Assembly (NCBI GenBank): GCA_002794735.1
Contig: NBAZ01000010.1
Span: 868,001-932,000, forward strand
Origin: Pyrrhoderma lamaoense
Taxonomy: Eukaryota > Basidiomycota > Agaricomycetes > Hymenochaetales > Hymenochaetaceae
Length of the DNA: 64,000 nt
Reading direction: 5' to 3'
This document shows positions 25,634 to 38,369 of the stretch, piece after piece. Numbering within the stretch: position 1 is the stretch's first letter; each line of letters opens with the position of its first letter. The notes under the pieces were generated by a model. The model did not search any database, was not told the origin of the DNA, and saw only the letters and a program-made list of their open reading frames with translations. The position numbers were made by a program, and so were the translations under genes.

Positions 25634-28335
25634 TCACAAAGCCTCAATCTTTGCTCGCACTTCTTCAGCCGCTTTAAGGAATTCCTTGATCCTCTTCTCC
25701 CCGTCCTCCTGTAATTGCTTATGCTGCACAAGCATTTCATGCCGAATCCACTGCTCAACGGTCATAGAACGTTCCTCCTCAGTCAAGGAGACCGGCTGCA
25801 CAAGTGGCTTGCTAGCGAGAGCAGGTAAGAAGGCTGCTGCGGGAGAAGGAGGTGCATTAGCAAGAAGCTGTTTCTTAAACGCATCCTTTTCAGCTTCCTC
25901 GTGTGCATTATCCTGTCCTTGGCCTCGATTTTGATACGATGACAAATGCTGATCAGAAGAGGGACTAGCACGTATAATTTGAGCCTCAGGAGTAACTGGC
26001 CGTGAAGACCCCGATTGAGTTGATGTTGGAAGCTTTTGTTTTTCTGGTGCATGAAGTCCGTTGGTGGTGGAGCTGGTAGACTTTAATTGTGCTGTCTGTA
26101 AGGGATAATGGAAGGTATTGTCATCAATGTCCATACCATGATCGGAAGATGGTGCTTCAACTTGTAGTAAGATCGGTTTATCCGATTCCTTACTCGAGGA
26201 CTGACTATTTTGAGTATTCTTTGCCATTACATCTCTCTGTTTCTCTACAGCCTTTTGTTTATCGATATGGAAGGAACCTTCAATATCTTGGTTGATACTT
26301 GCGAAAATGGAGCCAATCTTTGACGTCGCAGAAAGCGGTTTCGCTTTCTTGGGTGGTCCAATCTTGAAATCAGAGGGTGACATAGGAATGGGCATGGGTA
26401 CTTTAGCTTCGGCTTCGGCCCCATTTTTCGTATTGGTATTAGAAGGTGGGAGTCGTTCTTCCTGGGGGATGACAGTATCAGTGTCATCTACTTCCATCCC
26501 CCCATCAGCTTCCATCCCTTCCTCTTCTTCAGCCGGTTGTGATGTCTTCACAGTACCAGCTTTTTTACTCCGACCCCTGTCAGATCTCCCTTCTGTTGAT
26601 ACTATATCCACAATAGGTTTGTTTTTAGCAGCAGATCGTACAGAGGTCTTTGATAATGATTCATCCTGAACCCTTCTCTGCTGACTTCCTTTCTGACCTT
26701 GGGAGACGACACTCGGTTCTGGCTCGGAAATTTGTTCAACTTCAGATACTTCATGATCCTCTTCATTATGTACTTCTGCAAAACTTGTGACCCGAGAAGC
26801 AGCACGTAAAAGAGGCTTCGACTGTGGCTCGGAAGCCGAGGATTTGTCTGGGGTTTCTGTAGTTGCAGTACGAGATTTTGACTTTGAGCGGGATTTGCCA
26901 CGTGTAGATTTCTCCTTTGCCTTTGACCGACCCTTCCGTTTCTCCTCGGCTTCATTGATGTTGATTGTGAAGTCCTCATATTTCTTCGTGGCCTTTCCAT
27001 CAACATTTGAGGGTGGTTTTTCACCATCCTTATACTTTTCTTTTGTCCCAGTTTTTGTCCGTGTTCGACTTGGCTTCGTCTCATTATCAGTTCTTAAGTT
27101 ATTATCTCCGCTCTCTTCGTCGGACGTAGCACCGGCTCTCCCCTTTCCCTTCACGGTACCAGAAGCCGATTTAGACGTCTTAGGTGCCGCTTTCTTTGTC
27201 GACTTCCGAGTTGACTTAGCAGACCTCACCTTGAGTGCAGGATCGTCATCTTCCTCCATGTCTTCACTGGGAACGATATCATCTAGATAATCGTTGTTGA
27301 CCGGGGGCTTGGCAGTTTTCTTACGATTCGATGACGACGCAGCTTTATCATAACAATTAGAAATAGCAGATTATTACAGGCGAGTCAATGTGTACCTGTA
27401 GTTGACTTTGATCTACCCCTTTTAGGGGCAGGTGCTTGAGACGCTTCTTCTTCAGACTCTTCAAGAGGAGGTGCAACTTTTGGGGCTCTTGATTTACGAG
27501 GGCCTTTCTCTGCCTTCTCCGCCTTTTCCTTAGCTTGTTGTATTAATTGTTCCTCATTCTTGAAGAAATAGCAAAGAACTCCAGACTTCTCCTCACGTTT
27601 GTGGTGCTCTTCACTATAGCTATCACTCAGTATGAGATCAAAAGTATAGATATGTAAGACATACGTTGGGTCATCATCTGAGTCCCAACCTGATAATGAG
27701 AGATTACAGTAAAAACAAGTCGCAGTATCATCTCCTGGGTTCTGTGGTGTGTAAACAAATCCAGCTTTAGCCATCTGTGATCATTACGATATTAATCAAT
27801 ATATGCATCGCTTTCTAGGACATGAGGCAAATGAACCTGTTTTGAAGTAGCGCCATGATTTTTTGCAGAGTCATGAGGCCACCATTTTTGCTTAATACCA
27901 AAAGTATCTAATCGAGCCTTCTCTAAGATTTTATTTGACGGCAACCTCGTTGAATCCTGCAGCGTAAAGCTACGTCGTGAATGTTATTAGCTTGCTCTCT
28001 TGATATAGATATTCATTGTGAACTTACTTTCCATCCGAATCAACATCGAATTCTAAAGAGCAGCGAGCAACGGCCCAGGGACACCTTGGTGCTTTGTTAA
28101 CGTGCACTTCAAATGGATTATCATTCTCATTCCAGCCTCCTAGTTCTCTTCCACAGATAAAGCACTTGACATTGTCAACATTATCCTTACTCGGATTGTA
28201 ATAGAAGCCCGCCTCCGCGAGTGTTCTTGGGTTTGCAACAAAGGAATCTGGATGAGGCCAAGTGCGGCTCGCAGCGGTTTTGGACTTGGATTTCGGTTTA
28301 TCAAACGAATGTAATCTCCCTTCATAGACTTCCAT
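25634..28335 (-). CDS. BIR1: Survivin-like BIR protein Bir1, chromosomal passenger complex
   Basis: Five exons, 28335-28028, 27969-27837, 27774-27665, 27613-27396 and 27342-25634, encode 825 residues. Two BIR zinc-binding domains lie at the N-terminus: WPHPDSFVANPRTLAEAGFY, then CFICGRELGGW and a His/Cys pair; the second has WWPHDSA, CFYCNLSLSGW and HHKREEKSGVLC. Two BIR domains plus a long tail is the arrangement of fission yeast Bir1/Cut17. The tail is Lys/Arg/Ser/Glu-rich, with many potential Cdk and Aurora sites, and ends in a helix (MTVEQWIRHEMLVQHKQLQE). The protein targets Aurora B with INCENP to centromeres. The start at 28335 is chosen because it begins right before the first BIR; upstream in-frame ATG 28434 would add 33 unconvincing residues. 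Confidence 0.9.
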
Positions 28336-28603
28336 ATTGCCTTGTCTTGGAGGACTATAGAGTGAATAACTTAGATAATAGCACGGATGTGTAATTTGTG
28401 AATAAGTGACAGTAATAGAGGTGAAAGAGTTCAATGGCTGGTGAACGCGACGCGTCTTGTCACGCGCTCACTAATCTCAAACAAGCTAAACTTCATTTCT
28501 AGTTACATGTAAATAAGTATTGAGCTCACGAGGGTCTTCGCTAACTGAAGATAGCAACCGCAGCCACAATTCGTGCTCTTAAATTACATCCACATCTATC
28601 AAA
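28336..28603. promoter_or_regulatory. Bidirectional promoter region BIR1 / WAPL
   Basis: The start codons of BIR1 (minus) and WAPL (plus) are 268 bases apart and face away from each other. The region contains an ACGCGACGCGTC-type GC-rich block near 28445-28457 that includes an ACGCGT sequence. ACGCGT is the MCB element bound by MBF at G1/S genes in yeasts. Its use here is inference. Confidence 0.45.
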
Positions 28604-31600
28604 ATGTCTTCAACACGACCAGTGAGAACATATAGTAGGCGCCATTCGACGAAGACTCCAGATAGAACGGTTTCTTCAAAATACAATGTAAAAACGGGAA
28701 CTTCAAGTAGTCAACTCTTAGATGATGAGGATGATACATATAGTAATCAACCACCACGAAAGCGAAGATTGCTCGACACTTCTATCAGTGAAGATGAACA
28801 GGAAGACACTCACACTCCAATGAGAAAGTCTTCCCACAATACAGTTGGTCCCCAACAGAGGGCTGGATGTATGTTTCCATTTACTTTGCCGCTTCACGAA
28901 GTCAAAATTGATGAGTCTGCTTAGACATCCATGCAGATCCTATGGCGCAGACTTCATATAGTGGAAGTGTTAATGAGAAGGTATGTATCTTTAATGAATG
29001 ATATTGCTCAAGTATTGAACGCATACAACGAACACAGTCGAATAGAAATAAGGGCAGGAATAACTCTGTGTATAACTCTGAACGACTGCCGGCGGTTTCT
29101 CGTGAGAAGACACCATGTAAGATATATCAACTCTAATATTTCTCTTCATGCTTATGAGTGTACAGCGCCTAGACCATGTCCACCTAGTGTCTTGTCAACC
29201 CCAAAGGGGCCGAAGGACTTAGCAAGTGTTTTCGAGCTCGTTTCACCTCAAAAAAGATCTCGAAGCAAAGCCGAGCCTCTTGGACGGTCTTACAGTCAAT
29301 CAGGAGTTAAAGGGAGAATGCTATCACGATCAAAAACGGAAAGTTCTATAGAAGCTCTGTCTCCTGGACCCTCAGGTTCGCAACCCGATCCAAAATTCCA
29401 CTCTGCTGTTGCCCTTTCTCGCTCCGTCTCAGAATCTCAGCTGACTGAGGAAGAGACTCAGAGCCCTAGTATGTCTGGTTCGCAACGTCAACGCGAGAAG
29501 GCAAATAGTAACAAAACATATGCTGGAAAATCACGATCTTTTCTTGTCGCATTGCCTACAGCGTCTCTGAAAACTGGGTTGGACGGTTCGTCAGCCAAAC
29601 AGCTCGTTCTGAATGACGATGAAGATGAATATACAAGAGATAGTTACTCTGATCTTAGAAAGCGTTATGGAGTTGACAATTCAGAGGTAATACTGCTTGC
29701 TATATACATGTGCATCGGACAACAAACTAACATAATGTATAAGAACGACGCTCTAATAAACGCTGAAGATGATTCTGGGCGGATCGAAGAGGGACTTGCA
29801 CTATATAACCCACTGTTCTCTATCACAGACTTACGTTCTAAAGGCGAATCACGCCGCTTTCTCGACGAAATTAGCTATCTTTTTGAGGGACTCGATCCAT
29901 CAGGGTCAGTCAGTGTTCGTCGAAGCTCAGCCTTCGATGTTGTCGTGAAACTATGTGACCTTGAGTTTTGGAAGAAAGCTAAGGCTTCTGACCTACTAAC
30001 AGAAATATGGGATAAATTGCGCATCGCTGGAGCTGGGTCCGGAGATAAGGTGAGACTTAACGATCATCCTTATTACCTTTATTCATTCTAGTGTCCTTTT
30101 CTTGTTCACAAGGTTCTTGACTGTCTTCTATGCTGTTTCATAGCATTAGCCTCGGAGGACACGAGAGATATATCGTCACTAGCCAGTAAAGACGATTTTG
30201 TCCAAACCATGATACGCTTACTTGAGACGCATTCCATCAATGATCCATTTGGAGGTATCCCAAATGATAAACTCAAGCTGAGTAAACCAGAGAAATTAAC
30301 AGTATGTCCATCTTCTTGATAGTATAGCTTTTATTTCTCATGGATCTTCTCAGTTATCACGCTTACGAAACACTTTTTCTGAGAAAACAAGTGTAGTTCA
30401 CGATGGATGTCAGGTCAGCAAACCCGCCTGCTTCTCTCCTACTTAAATTTGACTTGAACTAGCCTTCGGCTCGTTTACTCCTTTCTTGTACTTTATCTGC
30501 AAGCCCTTCATTGGCATTTCCGCATCTACCTTCCATCTTAGATAGTATGACGAACGACCTCTTGAGCATCTCAAACCGTCTAGCTGCATTTAAGAGTGGT
30601 TTATCTTTACTTCCTGACACAAGTCAGGCATCCCACGAGAAACTTTGTCTGGAACATATTCATAACTGTTTGGTTATTTTGGACTCATACCTCATTGAAA
30701 TAGAAACCCCTGACAAGCCGGTTTTGTCAAGGGAAGAGCTTTTAGAGCGTTATCCTATATTGCCATCAGCATTGATAAACATAATCACCCTAGCAGACAT
30801 TGTCAATAGAATGACTTTTTGGAATCTCTCTGTTCCGAAGGTATGCATATCATAACTAGAAAATTGACTTTTTTCTGACCCAAACTAGCGGATCACTGTT
30901 GCGAACTGGCATTTCGGGTGCTCATCAATTTAACAAATGGGAATAAACCGTGGAGCGAAACTTTTACGACTACAGAATACACCCTATCAACCTTAATACG
31001 ATTAATCATGACCTCCCATGAAACCATCATGGTATTAAACGTAAAGAAAGTTGTGGCGAATGCTGAAGATGCAGACTACTTCCTTCGTGCAATGGATCAT
31101 CTATGTTTGTCCCTAGCATTCCTAACGAACTTACTCCAAGAGGGATCAAATCTTGTCTTTCTGCTACACAACACATGTTAGTTCTCTTACGAAGGCTCGC
31201 TTATCAGAGATGCTAACTACTTCATTCTTTATAGTGTACGATACTAAATGTAAAGGGCAGAGGACATGTCTTTCGGGCTGCCAGTGCCCAAATAGGTCTA
31301 GTTCAATTACTAATTTGATCGAGCTCTATAATATACTCCAAAAGAGCGAGGATGATGACATGGTAATGAAATCACATTAATTCTCTTTCCCCTCCTATGC
31401 TGATTCTACTGGCAATTGAAAATAGTCCTCTGATCTACTCTTTCTACGTGGACATCTCTCTGTGCTCGTTGGACTTTTACTACTTCAATTAGATCGTTCC
31501 GGCGACATAGACGAAGCGGAGGACATTCGCAAGTCGATCTATTCTGCTCTCCCGGGCCCTTCTGGATCATGGCCTCGCAAGCTCGATAAACTCTTAAAGA

Positions 31601-31812
31601 ATATTGAAGAGTTTTCTTCCTTGTTCATTTCAATGACGAGTCAGTTGACTAAGAATGAGCGATGTGATGACGGAGGAGATGAAGAAGACGAAAACGAATT
31701 AGAGAACAGTATGAGTCAAAAAGCTCAACTAAATGCCTCTCGAGCAAATAGCAGTATTACTGTCGTGGCAGAAGTAGTTACAGCCCTTAAAGCTTTGCGT
31801 AATACAATATAA
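28604..31812 (+). CDS. WAPL: Wings-apart-like protein, cohesin release factor
   Basis: Eleven exons: 28604-28868, 28925-28980, 29038-29116, 29166-29686, 29744-30049, 30113-30301, 30354-30413, 30463-30840, 30889-31176, 31235-31362, 31426-31812, about 885 residues. The N-terminal half is a Ser/Arg-rich disordered region. The WAPL domain starts at SITDLRSKGESRRFLDEISYLFEGL and continues as helical repeats to KALRNTI. A Cys cluster (CKGQRTCLSGCQC) sits in a loop of the C-terminal part. Wapl opens the Smc3-Scc1 gate to release cohesin from DNA. One single-base break occurs at about 30905, where AFRVLINLTNG follows in the next frame. Exon 6 could instead begin at 30092 in the same frame. Confidence 0.9.
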
Positions 31813-32195
31813 CTAAGCGTATTTGATGGATGTATACTGTCGGTAGTGCGCTATTAAAGTTCTAATCTGCACCAACAATATAGTTTAAATTTACATAAAA
31901 GACATAATAAAATACAAAACGTCCATGAGTTTTATCCGTATGTAGTCAGGTTGTTCGTCAATGTTCGTGAGGGATGACCAAAGTTCGTGAAGTGGAAGAG
32001 AAAAAGAGGGGTAAAACAATGCAAGAATGTACGCCTTATTTACATTGCTGGGAATTACGACCGTGTATGCAGGTTAAAGACAGGGAAGGGACAAGAGGGG
32101 GGGGGGACAAGAGAAAACAAGATGATACGAGCCTAGCGCAGAATAATATAACCCCCACTCGCCTTTTGTTTAAGATGAAAGGTCTAATGTTGAGA
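31813..32195. other. Convergent 3' intergenic region with a 10-base G run
   Basis: WAPL and the GH16 gene end tail to tail here. The only special element is a run of ten G at 32097-32106. No gene is seen. Confidence 0.55.
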
Positions 32196-33673
32196 TCAAA
32201 GCACAGCTAAGATACCAAATAGTAAGCTCATTATAACGCTGACCCAAGCCATAGCGACCCATTCTGCACGACCCGAGACTGGACGAGAGAGTAGGCTTTC
32301 AGCTCCACTTGTTGAGATAGGGGATTTTGCGAACGCAGCCGTCGGTGCAACACCCTCCACTCCTGTAGTATATGCACGGATATGACTGACCTCAAAGTAC
32401 GCGTCAGCATAGTTTGACCCGTTACCCACAACGTTGTCTGTGTACTGTCAGAAATGAAATGTGAGTGTAAGCCATGAATGCAGGGTTTTAAAGCGGAAGT
32501 GAGCAATGATAACTCACACAAATGCCTGTTGGACCAGAGCTTCCACATGATTCATTGTAAACGGCAGCAAGTCCAGCCCTACGAGCAGAAATGTTTGATA
32601 TTGACATTCATTCAACTGGTGAAAAACTCACCAATCGCCGCATAATGTGATATCCAGAATAAGTTGTTGTGGAGTAAAAAAGTCCTCAAAGATGCATGAT
32701 GTATTTGGATAAGCTGCGGACGGAGAACCCCAATCTGTCAAGTCAACCGAAGAAGTTGAAGTCGACTCTTGGATAGAAATGGGAATTTCGGAACGGGGCC
32801 AATACCAGATACTTGATAGTATGCACATGGTAAGAACTATGGTGATGTGAAAATGTAAGTTTCAGAGATACACTTACTAAACCCCAGCAATATCAAATTG
32901 CATTGCCCAGACTCCACCTCCATTCTCAGCAAAAGACGAGCCAAAACTGCTAGGCTTTGTTTCTGCGACCGTACAACCCGATGCCGTTGAACAGTCTGCT
33001 GCATCTTCCCCATCACTATTGAGCCCTGTACCCCGATATTATTCACTCCGAGGCCAGTTGATTGACCAATTTGTCCAGAGGGTGTGTCATGGTAGCAGCC
33101 AGTAGTAGTATGCAACGCCATCTGGTTTGAGGTCATGAGATTTATAGCTTCCATGATGTCAATTTCTCCGTCATCAGGCCAAGTTTCCCCCTTTGTCCAA
33201 AAAGCAGGCCAGACCTATAGCAATGTTAACTAATAGCAATACATACGATATTAAGATACATACGGAGCAGCCAAAAGGTAGATGCAGAATATCGATAATC
33301 ACTAGGCTCCCGTAGTTGTAGAAGTCCGAAGAGGTGATACGGATGGAATTTCGTTTTTCATTGTATGGTACAACACTAGTATTATCGACTTTGATGATAG
33401 CATTACCATTCGTATTAACATATGCAAGCTCTTGTTCTGTAGCATTCACTCTATCGAGCCACCAGACATCGCCTTCAAAGGTATAGAAGATTAAAACATC
33501 TTGTAGAAGCATGGACAGTAACTTGGCATACCATTTGTTAGATTATCCCAGGATCCATAAAAATCCCAACGGTCAAAGAAGGTTGATCCCGAATATTCGC
33601 GCACCATATCATAGGCGCTGCATACCCGAAGAGCAGAAAAGACTGCGGCCGCCGTCTTCAACCAGTTCGTCAT
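32196..33673 (-). CDS. GH16 endo-beta-1,3(4)-glucanase-like, secreted with hydrophobic C-terminus
   Basis: Six exons: 33673-33532, 33472-33264, 33214-32878, 32811-32632, 32578-32518, 32444-32196, about 392 residues. An N-terminal signal sequence ends near [10 protein letters not shown]. The GH16 active-site motif is [12 protein letters not shown], with Glu134 and Glu139 as nucleophile and acid/base by family rule, preceded by WPAFWTKG. Further GH16 landmarks are [17 protein letters not shown] and [10 protein letters not shown]. The C-terminus ends in a hydrophobic segment ([15 protein letters not shown]), so the enzyme is probably membrane- or GPI-anchored and acts on wall glucan. A one-base frame break lies at about 33021 after GVQGS; the next frame continues [10 protein letters not shown]. 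Confidence 0.88.
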
Positions 33674-34437
33674 TATGCAACGTGGATTTTGAGAGAGTTA
33701 ATAGCTTTCAAGTGGGACTCCCACAGTCTCGAGGAGAAGAGAAGTCAGGATAAACTTGTCAGGCTCTTTATATGTAGAGGGCTAGCGCTTGAGGTAACTC
33801 TTCGTGGAGTACCTTTTTTTACAACCAAGGGTCCGGAGCGCTGCAATTATGTTCCACAGAGCGTGTAGACCCTCAGAAACTGCGTGGATCAAGAAACCGA
33901 GCACAGCAACTCCAATCTTCCACGAGACACTCTCAGTGTTATGATCTCGACAGGGACCGGGAATAGTTCGTTGCAAATTTTCCTTGGTTCATGTCCGAAA
34001 TTTATAGTGAGCTGTTGCAGTGATTATAAAAACCTTAGAACCCGATTAGCACATGCCAACATGCCTCGTGTTCACCCTTTTCCGGCTAAGCATGCATGTT
34101 TTCAAATTGAGGAACCCCTGCAACATGAGAGGAAAGTTTTGAGGCAGTAAACGGAAGTCCAGAACGTTACGTGGTATCAAACTTAGCTGCTTGTTCCAAA
34201 TGACTCTCGATTATACACAAGCGCACAATCGTGCCCTTCTCGTGATTTGATTTGATAATTGAAGGATAACACATTTCATTTCCAAACAACTATTTATAGA
34301 TTCAAAGTACAAATTCGTCCTGCAATAATTCCAGTACAACTTGTCTACACATTCAAAGAAAATATACAAGAATACCCAGAAAGGAATAAACTTATTTTCA
34401 AGAGTCCTTTATAAATAGATGATAATATCGCTCAAAA
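33674..34437. other. Intergenic, no gene seen
   Basis: About 0.76 kb between the GH16 start and the peroxidase stop, both minus strand. Apart from the TATA element nothing is recognised. Confidence 0.5.
33766..33773 (-). promoter_or_regulatory. TATA box of the GH16 gene
   Basis: ATATAAAG on the minus strand lies about 93 bases upstream of the start codon at 33673, a typical spacing for a fungal TATA element. There is no other support. Confidence 0.4.
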
Positions 34438-35774
<1,337 letters not shown>

Positions 35775-36930
35775 AGCGAAATAGAAGAACTGAAAGTGTG
35801 TAGCTTAGATAGACAGGTCTTCGCTCGACATAGATCCAGGCCAGAGCAATCCTCTTTTTAAGTAGATTCTGCGCCTCCAAAAGAGTCAGTAGCTATGAGC
35901 ACTTCGGCTCTGATGTCCTACATAGTCTAGAATATCGTTCCCATTGAGCTTAGCGTCTTTCCACCTCTAAAGTGCATCGCTTAGCCAGTCAGAAGTCAGA
36001 TAGTAGGTAAGACAAGGCCATTTGGAACAAAGATTGATATTCTAAGTTGCCGCGGTGAGAATGAACGGAGGAAACAGTGAGTACGCGAAAGCGTCAATCA
36101 CAATATCATAACACTCCGTATGTTAGCAGAATAAGAGTCGTGGAAGTCTTGCGGAGGCCGTGGGCTCGGTTGCGACCTTACGTTGTGGTAGCGAGGCTGA
36201 AAGACGCGATAATATGTTTTAGGAAATCGAGAGATTCAAACATATTAACAAACGCAATGCATCCCAATGGTTAACTAAACCCGCAGCGCAGCTAAGAGAC
36301 ACACGAGACGGGTGCCGATTGATTTATGTGTGTTCGCGCCGAAGCCAGAGTTCTGGATGCATTATATAAATCGAAAGGAACTAAAGTGGTTAATCTCTTA
36401 CGGGTGATATTTGTCAAGTCTTGACCTATTTAGGAAGTCAAGTGTGATGCCGCAGCATGAGAAAAAGACTTATTGATAGATAAAAAAAACATATACAACG
36501 AGTTCAAGTCAGTTGAGAATCGTCTTCTGAAAGCTGCGGACGTTGTGAATTTACTAAAGATCGGGCTCCGTAGGATGCGCAACATATAGCGAAGAGATTA
36601 TTTTATGTCCTTTCTAGAATGAACGGTATGCTGAGCACTACCAGATCTTGCTTGCTGCGTGGTTTGAAAGGGTTTATATCTCAAATAGAAACAGATTTAG
36701 AGTCTAAGAAGCGTTGCTTGACGATCGAAGTATTGAAGTATTTAGTAGCATTAGTAACGGTCACTAAGTGACCGACGCGTCTAAGTGACTAAGCATCACG
36801 TGACTTTAAAGCTTTAGTCATAGTGTCGCTGTACAGTACCACGGGATATTCCGCTCATCATCCTGGATTGCCAGTGTATACGGAGATCGAGAGCGTGTAA
36901 ACTAGCTGTCGAGAAGCCTCAAAATAAAAA
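35775..36930. other. Divergent intergenic region between peroxidase and eL42
   Basis: About 1.15 kb containing both promoters. Near the eL42 side lie a palindrome (36758-36774) and further GTGAC copies, listed separately. No gene is seen; the frame at 36077-36274 is unsupported. Confidence 0.5.
36758..36774. promoter_or_regulatory. GTGACC palindrome upstream of eL42
   Basis: CGGTCACT and AGTGACCG form an 8-base inverted repeat with a one-base spacer, ending 156 bases before the eL42 start. Two more AGTGAC/CGTGAC copies follow at about 36784-36789 and 36798-36805, the latter forming CACGTGAC. The cluster looks like a binding site array; the factor is unknown. Confidence 0.4.
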
Positions 36931-37560
36931 ATGGTCAACATCCCAAAGTGAGTTATGCTGTCATAATGACAATGTAGAGCATTTATTAATGACCTGTATA
37001 TGTAGGACCCGCCGGACCTGTAAGTCATACTTTGTGGGCTGTATCATTGGATCATATTGATTTGGGCGTTCAGACTGCAAGGGAAAGACATGCAGGAAGC
37101 ACACGTATGTCTAACATATTCCTTTCATCATCACATATATCTTACGAGCTTACTTGTGTCCTTGTACTTCTATAAAGTCCTCACAAGGTTACCCAGTACA
37201 AGACTGGAAAGGCCTCGCTCTTCGCACAGGGAAAGCGTCGTTACGACAGAAAACAGTCCGGTTATGGTGGTCAAACTAAACCCGTTTTCCACAAGAAGGC
37301 AAAGACCACGAAGAAAGTCGTCCTCCGTCTTGAATGTACTGTCTGCAAGTACAAGGCACAGCTACCTTTGAAACGATGCAAGCAGTACGTTTTTACGTAG
37401 TTCGTCACGTTCTTCTGATTCCTTCTAACAAATTTTATCTACGTAGCTTTGAGTTGGGTGGTGACAAGAAGACAAAGGGTGCCGCACTCACATTCGTATG
37501 TCCACTTTTACTGCACTTTTTATTTGTAAAGTTATACGCTAATAACCAACCTTCAAGTGA
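36931..37560 (+). CDS. RPL42: 60S ribosomal protein eL42 (L44/L36a)
   Basis: Six exons, 36931-36947, 37006-37019, 37074-37104, 37178-37384, 37447-37495 and 37558-37560, give exactly 106 residues, the standard length. The sequence runs [20 protein letters not shown], then [20 protein letters not shown], and ends [13 protein letters not shown]. The zinc-binding cysteines (CKGKTC and CTVCKYK) are intact. Residue 56 is Pro (GGQTKPVF), the form normally associated with cycloheximide sensitivity. Exon 2 is only 14 bases, and the last coding exon holds nothing but the TGA stop codon after a GTATGT...CAAG intron. The protein sits at the ribosomal E site. Confidence 0.95.
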
Positions 37561-38369
37561 TTTATTTGTTTTAGTATTGTTGTTCTTTACTATCGTTCCT
37601 CTCATCCCTTTGCATATGCCATGTTCTCCCATGCACTAAACAAATATATGGTATGCGCCGCACGCTTATCTGTACTATCAAGCAAATATTTCTGTGTGAC
37701 TCTCGTCAGCGCGGATCCTGCGCGCATCGTAGGAATGTTAGGGAACTCTCCCAGGATTCATGAATCATATTGTGTGCCTACCGATCTGGAACAAAAGAGA
37801 GAATGACGACAATAATTATCTATCACTAATAAAGTTGATCGTTAGATAAATTTCAGGTTGTGTGTTCACTCTTCTAGAGACTTAGTGGAAGAAGAGCGAA
37901 ATCAATTAAACTTTATTATATATTTTATGTTATAAACACGTCAGTTTATGTATCCTTGTATTGCATTTATAGTAGATCGTAATGTAGAACATAAAGACTA
38001 AGATTCGTGAGTAAAAAAACAGAGAAATGAGCTTTTCATATACAAGATAAAAAGTTTGTTTGTTTGTCAAAACAAGGTTTACAGAATTAAAAAAAAGGGT
38101 AAATGAAATGAAGTCGAAGTTGAGTTGATATGCAGAGTAATAAATACTGCAATAGATGAGTAGATGAACAAGGGTCACCAGGCCATGTCGTGCAAGAAAC
38201 AAATACGGAACACTCTATTGTAACAAGGGAGATGCCGAGAAAAGAAGGAAAGAACACGATTATGCAAGAGGGGGGAAGGGATGAAAGGATAAATTGAAAT
38301 GCATAGAAGTACGAAATGAGATACTGGAAGTCAAACAATTACAGTGCGTTTATCCAAGAAACTTTTTGT
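37561..38369. other. Convergent 3' intergenic region, no gene seen
   Basis: About 0.8 kb of AT-rich sequence between the eL42 stop and the HMG-CoA reductase stop, holding both 3' UTRs. Open frames at 37930-38338 are low-complexity. Confidence 0.55.

Noticed and set aside
26787..27290. Open frame of 167 codons on the plus strand inside BIR1
   Set aside because: It is the antisense shadow of the low-complexity Lys/Ser/Glu-rich last exon of BIR1 and has no independent features.
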